A stretch of 64,000 bases of DNA from Flavobacteriaceae bacterium (GCA_027082925.1 JALWTD010000011.1:124001-188000), one strand, 5' to 3'; shown: positions 8,621 to 17,491, numbered from the stretch's first letter. A program made the numbers and translations. The notes: generated by a model not told the origin, from the letters alone.

Positions 8621-10450
8621 ATGAAAAAATTACTTACATCGGTTATCGTGTTATTTACATGGGTTATATCAGCACAAAATAACACACCATATTGGCAACA
8701 ACATGTAAATTACACTATGGATGTTGATATGAATGTAAATACATTTCAGTATAAAGGAACACAAAAATTAGTGTATACAAACAATTCTCCAGACACCCTA
8801 CATAAAGTCTTTTATCATTTATATTTTAACGCTTTTCAGCCAAATAGTGAAATGGATGCTCGTTTGCAAAGTATTAAAGATCCCGATAGAAGAATGGTTA
8901 CAAATATTGGAACAAAAGAAAATCCGGAATACGAGAGTAGAATAGCAAAATTAAAACCAAATGAGATAGGGTATTTAAAAGTACTTTCATTAAAACAGAA
9001 CGGTAAAAACGTAAAATATCATACAGAAGGTACGGTTTTAGAAGTCATCTTAAACTCACCAATTAAACCGGGAGAGAAAGTAACTTTTAATATGGTTTTT
9101 GAAGGTCAAGTACCGGTACATATTAGAAGAGCCGGAAGAAATAATAAAGACGGTGTTGCATTGTCTATGGCTCAATGGTATCCAAAAATGGCTGAATACG
9201 ACTTTGAAGGCTGGCATGCACATCCTTATATTGCAAGAGAATTTCATGGTGTTTGGGGAGATTTTGATGTAACAATTCATATAGATAAAAATTATACAGT
9301 TGGAGGAACAGGATATCTTCAAAATCCTCAAGAAATAGGACATGGTTATGAAGATAAATCGCAAAAAGTTATAAAATCAAAAGGCAAAAAACTTTCTTGG
9401 CATTTTATAGCTCCAAACGTAATAGATTTTACTTGGGCAGCAGATCCTGATTATATTCACGATACTTATAAAGTTGAAAACGGACCTCTTCTTCACTTCC
9501 TGTATAAAAACGATAAAGAAATTATTAAGAACTGGAAAGAAGTACAACCTTTAACCGCTGAAGCTATGAAGTTTTACAGCAAAAATATAGGAGCATACCC
9601 TTGGAAACAATACTCTGTGATTCAAGGAGGTGATGGAGGAATGGAATACGCAATGTGCACCTTGGTTACAGGAGGTAAAAACAGTATTGTAGGAACGGTA
9701 TTTCATGAACTGGCACACACGTGGTTTCAACATATTTTGGCAAATAATGAGAGTAAACACTCTTGGTTAGACGAAGGGTTTACAACTTATATATCTTCGT
9801 TAGCTTCTGATAAAATTTTGAAAGGAGGAAAAGGAAAACCTTCAGCAAACGGATATAGAGGCTACTTTTATGTTGTAGATGCCGCTATTGAAGAGCCTTT
9901 AACAACACATGCCGATAGATTTAATTTAAATGTAGCTTTTAGTGTTGGAAGTTATGTAAAAGGAAGCATGTTTTTAAGTCAATTAAATTACATTATTGGA
10001 GAAGAAAATGTCAAAAAAACATTAAAAAAATACTACAACGATTTTAAGTTTAAACACCCAACGCCTAACGATATTAAAAGAACGGCAGAAAAAGTTTCAG
10101 GAATTCAGTTAGATTGGTATTTAAACGAATGGATTGAAACCATTCATACAATTGATTATGCAATTAATAACGTAGAAGGTAAAGAAATTACACTAAAACG
10201 TATTGGAAAAATGCCAATGCCTATAGATGTAACAGTTACTTATACTGATGGCACTACAGAAAATTTTAACATACCACTTAGAATGATGAGAGGGGTAAAA
10301 CCAACAAATGCTACTATTTTAAAAGATTGGGATTGGGCTCATTTAACGTATCGTTTTTCAACACCGAAAGAAATTAAATCGGTAGTAATTGACAAATCTA
10401 TGTTAATGGCTGATATTGATAGGAGTAATAATGAATTTAAAACAGAGTAG
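8621..10450 (+). CDS. M1 family metallopeptidase (aminopeptidase)
   Basis: 609 aa with a signal peptide (TSVIVLFTWVISAQ), so exported. Zinc site HExxH-x18-E is complete: His362, Glu363 and His366 in HELAHTWF, and Glu385 in WLDEGF. The exopeptidase motif appears as GGDGGMEYAMC upstream of the zinc site. Members remove N-terminal residues from peptides, here in the periplasm or at the surface. N-terminal beta-saddle, central thermolysin-like and C-terminal domains fit the family length. It is preceded by a terminator, hence a separate transcript, and is convergent with the methyltransferase gene. Confidence 0.93.
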   Translation: MKKLLTSVIVLFTWVISAQNNTPYWQQHVNYTMDVDMNVNTFQYKGTQKLVYTNNSPDTLHKVFYHLYFNAFQPNSEMDARLQSIKDPDRRMVTNIGTKENPEYESRIAKLKPNEIGYLKVLSLKQNGKNVKYHTEGTVLEVILNSPIKPGEKVTFNMVFEGQVPVHIRRAGRNNKDGVALSMAQWYPKMAEYDFEGWHAHPYIAREFHGVWGDFDVTIHIDKNYTVGGTGYLQNPQEIGHGYEDKSQKVIKSKGKKLSWHFIAPNVIDFTWAADPDYIHDTYKVENGPLLHFLYKNDKEIIKNWKEVQPLTAEAMKFYSKNIGAYPWKQYSVIQGGDGGMEYAMCTLVTGGKNSIVGTVFHELAHTWFQHILANNESKHSWLDEGFTTYISSLASDKILKGGKGKPSANGYRGYFYVVDAAIEEPLTTHADRFNLNVAFSVGSYVKGSMFLSQLNYIIGEENVKKTLKKYYNDFKFKHPTPNDIKRTAEKVSGIQLDWYLNEWIETIHTIDYAINNVEGKEITLKRIGKMPMPIDVTVTYTDGTTENFNIPLRMMRGVKPTNATILKDWDWAHLTYRFSTPKEIKSVVIDKSMLMADIDRSNNEFKTE

Positions 10451-10465
10451 CACAAAACAGTATGG

Positions 10466-11080
10466 TTAGCTAATTTCAGCTATTCCCCAGTAATTATAAC
10501 TGGCAGGTTTCCATCCTGGAAGATACATTGTTTCTAATTTTTTAATAGTAAAACCATTCTCTTTTATAAGCGTTGGAATATTTCTGTTTAAATTGCAACC
10601 ACCTCCAATACGTTTCCAAAAAGGATTTGCAATGTTTTGATACTTTTGTATTCCTTTTTCCGGAGCTTTTCCGTGTTCACAAAACAACAATCTTCCAGAG
10701 GGTTTTAAAACTCTTTTTATTTCTAAAAAGGCAGTATTTAAATTAGGAATTGTACACATTACATAAGTCATAACTACAGTGTCAATAGTATTATCGGCTA
10801 AAGGAATAGCTTCAGCTATTGCTTTTATAAAATTAAAATCAAAAGGCAAGGCTGTTGTATCTAAAATATTTTTCTTCCACAAGTCTTCAGAAGGATCAAT
10901 TGCTATGAGGCACTTTACTTCTTTGCCGTAAAAAGATAAGTTTAACCCAGACCCAACACCTATTTCAAGCACATTTCCTTTAGCTAGCGGAACTATTTTA
11001 GCTCTTTGCAACATACTGGGTTTTTGACTACAAGCCCAGTGTATTGCTTTAGGAAGAATAAATTTATTGTAAAATCCCAT
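10466..11080 (-). CDS. class I SAM-dependent methyltransferase
   Basis: 204 aa. SAM-binding motif I reads VLEIGVGSGLNLSF, followed by IAIDPSED (motif II acidic residue), DTVVMTYVMCTI and a VLKPSGRLLFCEHG motif, all typical of the Methyltransf_11 group. The closest resemblance is to the small UbiE/PMT-like or thiol methyltransferase group (METTL7-like), but the substrate is not evident. Convergent with the M1 peptidase gene, 15 bp apart. Its upstream region is the 21-bp repeat array at 11170-11253, which may control it or the divergent small ORF. Confidence 0.85.
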   Translation of the reverse strand: MGFYNKFILPKAIHWACSQKPSMLQRAKIVPLAKGNVLEIGVGSGLNLSFYGKEVKCLIAIDPSEDLWKKNILDTTALPFDFNFIKAIAEAIPLADNTIDTVVMTYVMCTIPNLNTAFLEIKRVLKPSGRLLFCEHGKAPEKGIQKYQNIANPFWKRIGGGCNLNRNIPTLIKENGFTIKKLETMYLPGWKPASYNYWGIAEIS

Positions 11081-11169
11081 AGATTAATGATAGAATTATT
11101 TTTTAATGACTAGTAACATATAAAATATACGCTAACACCTGTAAATATAATACGTTTTTATTGACCTTT

Positions 11170-11253
11170 TATAAAATAAACAGTCTATTAATCACAATAA
11201 ACGGTGTAAAAATCACAACAAACGGTATAAAAAATATAATAAACGGTAATTTT
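11170..11253. repeat. four tandem 21-bp direct repeats, LytTR-box-like operator array
   Basis: Units start at 11170, 11191, 11212 and 11233 with an exact 21-nt period. The first three bases AAA and the core ACGGT recur at 11201, 11222 and 11243, and as ACAGT at 11180. Units two and three match closely (ATCACAAtAAACGGTgTAAAA). Two helical turns place every core on the same DNA face. Family knowledge: LytTR response regulators bind ~9-bp direct repeats 21-22 bp apart, often with an ACnGT-like core. The array lies between the divergent methyltransferase gene and a 49-codon ORF; no LytTR gene is in the window. Repeat certain, function inferred. Confidence 0.8.
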
Positions 11254-11310
11254 ATTAGGATTTTAGTTTTTTGTGTTGTAGTTTTATAACATCAAATAAC
11301 ACTATTTCCC

Positions 11311-11460
11311 ATGAAATCAACATCTTTACCTAAAAACAGCACTTCAAACAGAATTACCCAATTTGCTATAAGAAATTACAACACGTATGTAGCGCATTAC
11401 AAAGCTAGAAACTTAAAACCAATGCCAATAGAGGAATTTTTAAAAAATTACAGTACTTAA
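11311..11460 (+). CDS. small ORF, 49 aa, unknown
   Basis: ATG to TAA encodes MKSTSLPKNSTSNRITQFAI..., basic, ending PMPIEEFLKNYST, with no signal peptide or membrane segment. A promoter-like TAGTTTTA lies at 11279-11286, 25 nt upstream, below the 21-bp repeat array. The composition and the orderly C-terminus look like a real small protein rather than chance, but no family is recognised. It stands alone between the divergent methyltransferase gene and the convergent LysE gene. Candidate target of whatever binds the repeats. Confidence 0.5.
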   Translation: MKSTSLPKNSTSNRITQFAIRNYNTYVAHYKARNLKPMPIEEFLKNYST

Positions 11461-11499
11461 AAGTGTGTAGAAATAGTGTTTTTTTCAACCCAAAGAAAA

Positions 11500-12174
11500 T
11501 TACTCCATTTTTTCAATCACATGATTAAAAAGTTTGTTTTCTTTAGGAATAAATCCTTTAAATATTAAAACAAGACCAAAAACAATTAATAAAATTCCCA
11601 TTCCTCTTTTAATTTTAAAAATAACAAGAGGTGTTAGCTTCTTTTTTAATTTTTTTGCCAGAAGTATTTTACCAATATCGGTAGTTAAATAACTAACAAG
11701 TATTACTGAAAAATAGTTAAATATTTTAGAAGCATTCATTTGTAAGTTAGAACCAATTACGACAATCATACCTAGCCAAAAGGCCAAAACACCTACGTTA
11801 ATAAAGTTTAGAAAAAATCCTTTTAAGAAAAGGTTTAAATAGTTTGATTTCTCAGTAAGTACCAGAACATCTGTTTTTGATGGCCGATGGCTATTTTTTC
11901 TAAAAAAAGTAATAACTCCGTAAATAAGAAGAATAGCACCTCCTAAATAAAATAATCTGGGGTCATCTTTAATTTTTTCTAATAAGCTTCGGCTTCCGTA
12001 GTATGCAATTAAAATAAAAACCACATCACCTAAAATAACGCCTAAATCAAAAATAATAGCAGCTCTAGCTCCCTTTATAATACTAGTTTGTATTAACATA
12101 AAAAAAACAGGACCAATCATAAAGGCTAAAAAAAACCCGATAAGTACCGCTTCTTTAATTTCGTAAAAATTCAT
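11500..12174 (-). CDS. LysE-family amino acid exporter
   Basis: 224 aa with six hydrophobic segments. The N-terminal region IGFFLAFMIGPVFFMLIQTSIIKGARAA carries the LysE/RhtB pattern (G-P-x5-Q-G near helix 1) and DLGVILGDVVFIL forms helix 2. Members export lysine, arginine, threonine or homoserine by proton antiport across the inner membrane; the substrate here cannot be told. It follows the PaaE-like reductase gene by 34 bp on the same strand and may share its promoter at 13283-13290. Confidence 0.85.
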   Translation of the reverse strand: MNFYEIKEAVLIGFFLAFMIGPVFFMLIQTSIIKGARAAIIFDLGVILGDVVFILIAYYGSRSLLEKIKDDPRLFYLGGAILLIYGVITFFRKNSHRPSKTDVLVLTEKSNYLNLFLKGFFLNFINVGVLAFWLGMIVVIGSNLQMNASKIFNYFSVILVSYLTTDIGKILLAKKLKKKLTPLVIFKIKRGMGILLIVFGLVLIFKGFIPKENKLFNHVIEKME

Positions 12175-12208
12175 AACTGTTTAATAAAGTTGAAATGTAC
12201 TATAATTA

Positions 12209-13261
12209 TTAAACATCATCATAATCAATAACAATTTTTTGTGTGGTAGGATGTGCTTGACAGGTTAATATAAGTCCTTCTTTTACTTCTTCGGCAGATA
12301 AAATAGCATTTTTATCCATAGTAGCACTTCCTTCTACAACTTTTGCAATACAGCTGCTACAAATACCTCCTTGACAAGAATAAGGTGCATCTAAGCCTTC
12401 TTTTAAGGCGGCTGTTAAAATAGTTGTTTTTGAATCCATAGTAAAAAACGTTTCTTCATCATCAACAATTACGGTAATAGCACTTTTTCCTTCAAAAGAT
12501 TGGGGTGACGTGTTTTGTTCTGAAACAGAAGCTGTAAATAATTCAAAGTGAATGTTATTTTCTGCCATTTCGTTTTCAATTAAAGTTTCTTTAGCGGTCA
12601 AAATCATTTCTTCAGGACCACACAAAAAAGCTTGGTCAAAAGTATTGTCTTTAAATTTTTTAAACACAAAGTTTATATTTCCTTTATTAATTCTGCCAAA
12701 AAGTGCTTCACTTTGTTGTTCTCTACTAAAAACATACTGTACATTAAATCGGTTTTTATAAGAAACTTTTAATGTGTCTATTTCCGATTTAAAAATGGTT
12801 TCAGACAACGTTCTGTTTCCGTATATAAGTGTAAAAGTACTATTAGGTTCATCTTCTAAAACAGCTTTTATCATAGCTATTACAGGTGTAATACCACTAC
12901 CAGCGGCAATTCCTAAATAATTACAAGCATTAGTATCGGCTGTTTTTAAAGTAAATTTTCCTTCAGGAGGAGACACATCTAAACGGTCTCCTTCTTTAAG
13001 ATTTGTGATTGCAAAAACCGAAAATAGTCCATTTTTAATTGCTTTAACAGCGATACGTAATTCACCACTGTTTGGCGATGAGCAAATGGAGTACGATCTT
13101 CTAATTTCGGTATTATTAATGACTTTTTTTATAGTAATATATTGCCCTGCAGTAAATTTAAATTCACTACTTAAATTGGAAGGAACTTCAAAAACAATTG
13201 AAACCGCTTTTGAGGTTTCTTTTCTAATTTCTTTTATTGTTAGCGCATGAAATTTTGACAT
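12209..13261 (-). CDS. PaaE-like ferredoxin/FAD oxidoreductase
   Basis: 350 aa from the ATG at 13261 (MSKFHALTIKEIRKE). Order: FAD-binding barrel (RRSYSICSSP motif), NAD(P)-binding domain (GIAAGSGITPVIAMI, then CGPEEMI), and a C-terminal plant-type 2Fe-2S domain (YSCQGGICSSC, last ligand in ILTCQAHP). This order is that of PaaE and related reductases, which pass electrons from NADPH to an oxygenase or hydroxylase. No phenylacetate genes lie nearby, so the partner is unknown. An in-frame TTG at 13285 is rejected because it sits in the -7 box. Followed by a LysE exporter gene. Confidence 0.9.
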   Translation of the reverse strand: MSKFHALTIKEIRKETSKAVSIVFEVPSNLSSEFKFTAGQYITIKKVINNTEIRRSYSICSSPNSGELRIAVKAIKNGLFSVFAITNLKEGDRLDVSPPEGKFTLKTADTNACNYLGIAAGSGITPVIAMIKAVLEDEPNSTFTLIYGNRTLSETIFKSEIDTLKVSYKNRFNVQYVFSREQQSEALFGRINKGNINFVFKKFKDNTFDQAFLCGPEEMILTAKETLIENEMAENNIHFELFTASVSEQNTSPQSFEGKSAITVIVDDEETFFTMDSKTTILTAALKEGLDAPYSCQGGICSSCIAKVVEGSATMDKNAILSAEEVKEGLILTCQAHPTTQKIVIDYDDV

Positions 13262-13282
13262 ATACCATAACATTTTAGAGTA

Positions 13283-13290
13283 CAAAAGTA
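13283..13290 (-). promoter_or_regulatory. -7 promoter box of the PaaE-like gene
   Basis: TACTTTTG on the minus strand, an exact TAnnTTTG, 21 nt upstream of the ATG. It contains the TTG that would otherwise extend the reading frame by eight codons. Confidence 0.5.
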
Positions 13291-13320
13291 ATTAATATAA
13301 ATACAACTTTTTGTTAAAAT

Positions 13321-13363
13321 ATACACTCATAGTGTATACATAAGATAATTATGTATATATTTG
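13321..13363 (+). promoter_or_regulatory. PadR operator overlapping the padR promoter
   Basis: Two adjoining palindromes: ATACACT-CAT-AGTGTAT at 13321-13337, and ATACAT-N9-ATGTAT at 13336-13356. The second fits the ATACAT/ATGTAT-type dyad known for PadR-family repressors and touches the -7 box TATATTTG at 13356-13363. Binding there would block transcription of padR and the downstream ABC genes, giving autorepression. Palindromes are seen directly; binding is inferred. Confidence 0.7.
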
Positions 13364-13382
13364 TATAACATTTGAAAGAAGG

Positions 13383-13715
13383 ATGGGAAATCAGAAATTA
13401 TATAAAGGCTCGTTACAAACTATTATTTTAAAATTGCTTGAAGCAAATAATAAAATGTATGGTTATGAAATTACTCAAAAAGTAAAAGAAATTACCAAAG
13501 GAGAACTTAATATCACTGAGGGCGCTTTGTATCCGGCATTACATAAATTAGAAGCTGAAGGATTGTTAGATGTGGAGGTTGTAAAAGTTGATAATCGTTT
13601 ACGAAAATACTACAAACTAACAGAAAATGGTACTAAAGAAACGGTGAATCGTTTGGCAGAACTCGAAGAATTTATTAAGACAATGCAAACCATAATAAAC
13701 CCAAAAATTGCTTAA
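13383..13715 (+). CDS. PadR-family transcriptional regulator
   Basis: 110 aa, the short PadR type. The winged helix-turn-helix is clear: ILKLLEANNKMYGYEITQKV, then LNITEGALYPALHKLEAEGL and a wing with DNRLRKYYKLTENGT. PadR proteins of this size usually repress an adjacent transporter operon and respond to hydrophobic or toxic ligands. Here padR is first in an operon with two small membrane proteins, a DUF5687 permease and an ABC ATPase, and its own promoter carries matching dyads. Confident. Confidence 0.92.
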   Translation: MGNQKLYKGSLQTIILKLLEANNKMYGYEITQKVKEITKGELNITEGALYPALHKLEAEGLLDVEVVKVDNRLRKYYKLTENGTKETVNRLAELEEFIKTMQTIINPKIA

Positions 13716-13718
13716 ACC

Positions 13719-14441
13719 GTGAAATTAACTTCTCAACAAATACAATACATTGATGATTACCTAAAACACCATAAGATAAGTTATTGGGACGTGAGAATTG
13801 AAATTTTAGATCATATTGTGAGTGATATTGAGCATAAGATGAATAAAGGAATTTCTTTTAATGAATCATTAATTGAAGCTCATAAAAGTTTTGGAAATTC
13901 AATGAAAATGTTATGGAATACAGGCGTAGAGTATTCTATTTTTGCAAACGGAGAAGGGTATAAAAATTTACTTCAAAAGAAAAAAGAACAAACTAATAAA
14001 AAGTATAGAAAATTATATTTTAAATCATTTTTTAATCTTTTTAAATCTGCAAAAACTTTAAGCGTAATTTTATTACTAGTAGCTTTAGAGTATACCATGT
14101 TTAATACTATTTCAAGTGTTGTTTTGAAAAAAATAAATGTAGTTTTATTTTTTATTCCAATACTTATTACTTTGGTGGTAATCTCATTTCAATATTTAAA
14201 AAAAAATAACTCTATTAATTTAGAATATGCTACATTTTATGTAACACTTTCTTTTTTAGTATTAAACATGTTATTTCAACTAAGTAATTTTTTAGAGTTT
14301 AAAGAGTTTTTTATAAATAAAAACTTACTTTTTTCTATCATATCTATTTTAAATCTATTGTTTTTCTATACAGGCTTTAAAATGTATTTAGCATCAATAA
14401 AAAAATACAACAATTTGTATGAAAAATTAAAAAACACATGA
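13719..14441 (+). CDS. membrane protein with HAAS-like N-terminus, PadR operon
   Basis: 240 aa, GTG start 3 bp after padR stops. The N-terminal ~70 residues are soluble, with MKLTSQQIQ, WDVRIEILDHIVSDIEHKM and a KSFG motif. This is the arrangement of HAAS-type domains that accompany PadR regulators in many bacteria. The rest has about four hydrophobic helices. Paralogous to the next gene, which has the same N-terminal pattern. Family knowledge: PadR with HAAS membrane partners is often linked to envelope stress or antimicrobial response. The exact family name is uncertain. Confidence 0.7.
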   Translation: MKLTSQQIQYIDDYLKHHKISYWDVRIEILDHIVSDIEHKMNKGISFNESLIEAHKSFGNSMKMLWNTGVEYSIFANGEGYKNLLQKKKEQTNKKYRKLYFKSFFNLFKSAKTLSVILLLVALEYTMFNTISSVVLKKINVVLFFIPILITLVVISFQYLKKNNSINLEYATFYVTLSFLVLNMLFQLSNFLEFKEFFINKNLLFSIISILNLLFFYTGFKMYLASIKKYNNLYEKLKNT

Positions 14442-15139
14442 AATTAACCTCACAACAAATACAAGAGCTTTACAAATTTACACGTCAACACTATGTTGAA
14501 CATTTTGATGTACAAACAGAGTTGGTCGATCATTTAGCAAACGATATAGAACAAATTTGGAGAACACAACCCAACCTTTCCTTTGAACAAGCGAGAGCTA
14601 TTTCTTTTAAAAAGTTTGGAGTTTTTGGTTTTATGGATGTGGTTAGTGCACGTCAAAAAGCTATGAATAAAAAATACTGGAAAATATTATGGCGTTTTAC
14701 TAAAGAATGGTTTCAACTACCAAAACTAATTTTAACAACAACTTTATTTCTGTTTTTTTATACTATTTGCAGACTAACATTCGCAAAATATTATTTGCTA
14801 GGTATTTTAGTTATGATTTGCGTTTACGCCTTATACAAAGGAATTTATTTAAAAAGAGAACTCAATTATAATTTAAAACAAACTGGTAGAAAATGGATGT
14901 TAGAAGAAATGATTTTTAATACAGGAATAGGATCTTTTGCTTTTTTACCAATAAACCTCTTTAATATTTTAGATTTAACAAATTTTGAGAATACAATAAT
15001 AAATGCAGAATGGATAGCAATATTATATGCCGTTATATTCACATTAATAACCGTTATAATTTATATTACGGTTGAGGTTTTACCCAAAAAAGCAAAAGAA
15101 TTATTAACCGAAAATTATCCGGAATATAATTTAGTGTAA
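14438..15139 (+). CDS. membrane protein, paralogue of the preceding gene
   Basis: 233 aa; the start overlaps the previous stop by 4 bp (ATGA), showing translational coupling. It begins with the same MKLTSQQIQ and shares FDVQTELVDHLANDIEQIW and KKFGVFGF with its neighbour; four membrane helices follow. The pair probably arose by tandem duplication and could form a heteromeric membrane sensor. No enzymatic motif is visible. Same operon as padR and the ABC genes. Confidence 0.7.
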   Translation: MKLTSQQIQELYKFTRQHYVEHFDVQTELVDHLANDIEQIWRTQPNLSFEQARAISFKKFGVFGFMDVVSARQKAMNKKYWKILWRFTKEWFQLPKLILTTTLFLFFYTICRLTFAKYYLLGILVMICVYALYKGIYLKRELNYNLKQTGRKWMLEEMIFNTGIGSFAFLPINLFNILDLTNFENTIINAEWIAILYAVIFTLITVIIYITVEVLPKKAKELLTENYPEYNLV

Positions 15140-15193
15140 CAATTAAAGATAAATACAGACATATTCTATTGTAAAGTCAAATAAACCTACCAA

Positions 15194-16669
15194 ATGATTA
15201 AGCATTTTATAAATTTTGAATGGAAACAGTTTTTTCGTTCTTCATATTGGCAAAAAAGTATTGCCATAAATATTTTAATGGTGTTTTTCGCACTTTATTT
15301 TATTTTAGTTTTTGTGGCACTAGGTTTTGGAATGTATCCAATGCTTAAAAAAATGTTCCCAGATTCAGACCCGTTAATAAAAGTAAATAATTTTGTGTTT
15401 TACTGGCTTTTGGCAGATTTACTAATACGGTTTTTCTTACAAAAATTGCCGGTAATGAATGTAAAACCATTATTGGTGTTGCCTTTAAAAAAGAAACGAA
15501 TTTTACATTATGTGTTAAGTAAATCGGCAATATCATTTTTTAATTTTTTCCCACTATTTGCTATAATTCCGTTTGGAGCGGTCTTAATTTTCAAAGGATA
15601 CGCTTCGGCTGCAGTGCTTACGTGGGTATTTTTAATGATTATTTTTACGCTAACAATCAATTTTTTGAACTTTATAATTGAAGCAAAGTCTGCCGATACA
15701 GAATTATCTTTTTTACCAATTATACTTGTTGCATCAGGATTATTTGCTATAAACTATTTTGAGATAGCATCGTTATCAACAATGCTTTCAAATGGAATAA
15801 TTTCAATTACTGAAAATCCTATTTTAATATTGGTTCCTATCGGAATTTTAATAGGGCTATACTACCTAAACTACACGATTTTAAAACCAAAACTATATAT
15901 TGATGGATCGCTAAAAGCAAAAGAACAAATAGCTTCTTCATCCGATTTAACATGGACTCGTAAGTTTGGAGATATTGCCCCTTTTTTACAATTAGATTTA
16001 AAATTATTGTGGAGAAATAAACGACCTAAATCATCCATTTTCATTTTAGTAATAGGTCTTTTATACGGTTTAATTTTTTACCCCAATTCTGTTTACCAAA
16101 ACATGATACCAATGCTCATTTTTGTAGGGATTTTTATAACAGGTATTTTCATGATTAATTTTGGTCAGTTTATACCGGCCTGGGATAGCGGATATTATAA
16201 ATTACTTATGAGTCAGAATATAAAATACAAACAATATTTAAACTCAAAATTTTCACTCATGTTTATAAGTGCCATTGTATTATTTATATTAAGTATTCCG
16301 TACGTTTATTTTGGTTGGAAAATTTTACTTATCCATTTTGCAACGGCAATTTATAATATTGGAGTAAACACTCACGTGTTATTATACGGGGGCTCTTTTA
16401 ATAGAAAAAAGATTGATTTAACACAAAGAGCAGCATTTAATTATCAAGGAACCGGTGCGGTACAATGGTTAATAGGTTTTCCTTTATTAATAGTTCCGGT
16501 ACTCATTTTCTACGTGCCATATAAGTTTATAAGTTTTGAAGCCGGGATAGCAACATTAATTATTATAGGTACTATAGGCATTGTTTTACATAAAAAACTT
16601 ATGAATATAATCACTAAAAGATATTTAAATTCTAAGCATAAAATGATAAGTGCTTTTGAGCAAAGTTAG
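15194..16669 (+). CDS. DUF5687 family membrane protein, probable ABC permease
   Basis: 491 aa with 10-12 hydrophobic helices. The start (MIKHFINFEWKQFFRSSYWQ) and the next ~450 residues match the pattern of DUF5687, a Bacteroidota permease family usually found beside an ABC ATPase. The ATPase gene follows after 33 bp, so this is most likely the membrane part of that transporter. Substrate unknown; the PadR control suggests export of a noxious or signal compound, which is an inference. Confidence 0.8.
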   Translation: MIKHFINFEWKQFFRSSYWQKSIAINILMVFFALYFILVFVALGFGMYPMLKKMFPDSDPLIKVNNFVFYWLLADLLIRFFLQKLPVMNVKPLLVLPLKKKRILHYVLSKSAISFFNFFPLFAIIPFGAVLIFKGYASAAVLTWVFLMIIFTLTINFLNFIIEAKSADTELSFLPIILVASGLFAINYFEIASLSTMLSNGIISITENPILILVPIGILIGLYYLNYTILKPKLYIDGSLKAKEQIASSSDLTWTRKFGDIAPFLQLDLKLLWRNKRPKSSIFILVIGLLYGLIFYPNSVYQNMIPMLIFVGIFITGIFMINFGQFIPAWDSGYYKLLMSQNIKYKQYLNSKFSLMFISAIVLFILSIPYVYFGWKILLIHFATAIYNIGVNTHVLLYGGSFNRKKIDLTQRAAFNYQGTGAVQWLIGFPLLIVPVLIFYVPYKFISFEAGIATLIIIGTIGIVLHKKLMNIITKRYLNSKHKMISAFEQS

Positions 16670-16702
16670 TATCACTTCCTTCAATTTTAAATTTTTCAAA
16701 TT

Positions 16703-17398
16703 ATGATAAAAGCGACAAATCTTTCAAAAAAATACGGAGAAAATACCGTTTTAAATATAGCATTACTGGAAATTCCAAAAGGACAAACATTTGGATTAGT
16801 TGGTAATAACGGAGCCGGTAAAACAACCTTTTTTAATTTATTATTAGATTTAATTACACCAACCACAGGAGCTGTTGTAAATAACGGTATTCAAGTAAAT
16901 AAAAGTGAAGATTGGAAACCATTCACAGCAGCTTTTATAGACGAAAGTTTTTTAATAGGTTATTTAACTCCGGAAGAATACTTTTATTTTATTGGAGAAT
17001 TACGAGGAATGAACAAAGCAGATGTTGACACTTTTTTAAAACAGTTTTCAGAAATTTTTAATGATGAAATTTTAGGAAAGAAAAAATATTTACGAGACCT
17101 ATCTAAAGGAAATCAAAAAAAAGCCGGAATTGTAGCCGCTCTTATAGGAAACCCTGAGGTAATTATTTTAGACGAACCTTTTGCAAATTTAGATCCAACA
17201 ACGCAAATAAGACTTAAAAAAATTTTAAAAGAGCTTACAAAAAACAGCAAATCAACGGTATTAATTTCGAGTCATGATTTAGGACATGTGACCGAAGTAT
17301 GTGAGCGAATAGTTGTTTTAGAAAAAGGAAATATAGTTAAAGACATAAAAACTTCACAAGAAACACTAAAAGAACTAGAAGCACATTTTTCAGTGTAA
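16703..17398 (+). CDS. ABC transporter ATP-binding protein
   Basis: 231 aa, one nucleotide-binding domain. Walker A GNNGAGKTT near residue 35, signature LSKGNQKKAG, Walker B VIILDEPFANLDP with the catalytic Glu, and H-loop ISSHDLGHV are all intact. It powers the adjacent DUF5687 permease. Last gene of the padR operon; the downstream sprE gene has its own -7 box at 17415-17422. Confidence 0.93.
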   Translation: MIKATNLSKKYGENTVLNIALLEIPKGQTFGLVGNNGAGKTTFFNLLLDLITPTTGAVVNNGIQVNKSEDWKPFTAAFIDESFLIGYLTPEEYFYFIGELRGMNKADVDTFLKQFSEIFNDEILGKKKYLRDLSKGNQKKAGIVAALIGNPEVIILDEPFANLDPTTQIRLKKILKELTKNSKSTVLISSHDLGHVTEVCERIVVLEKGNIVKDIKTSQETLKELEAHFSV

Positions 17399-17414
17399 CG
17401 TAATTTAATACACA

Positions 17415-17422
17415 TAATTTTG
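17415..17422 (+). promoter_or_regulatory. -7 promoter box of sprE
   Basis: TAATTTTG, an exact TAnnTTTG, 17 nt after the ABC ATPase stop. It overlaps an in-frame TTG at 17420, which therefore cannot be the translational start. No well-spaced -33 TTG is seen. Confidence 0.45.
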
Positions 17423-17491
17423 TATTTTTACCTGCCTTTTACAATAATAAGGTTTGTAAGTAAGTTAAAAGGTCAGCAAAATACAGTTATA

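Noticed and set aside
11170-11253. Repeat array considered as a CRISPR
   Set aside because: The period is 21 nt with no unique spacers and no cas genes nearby; direct tandem operator-like repeats fit better.
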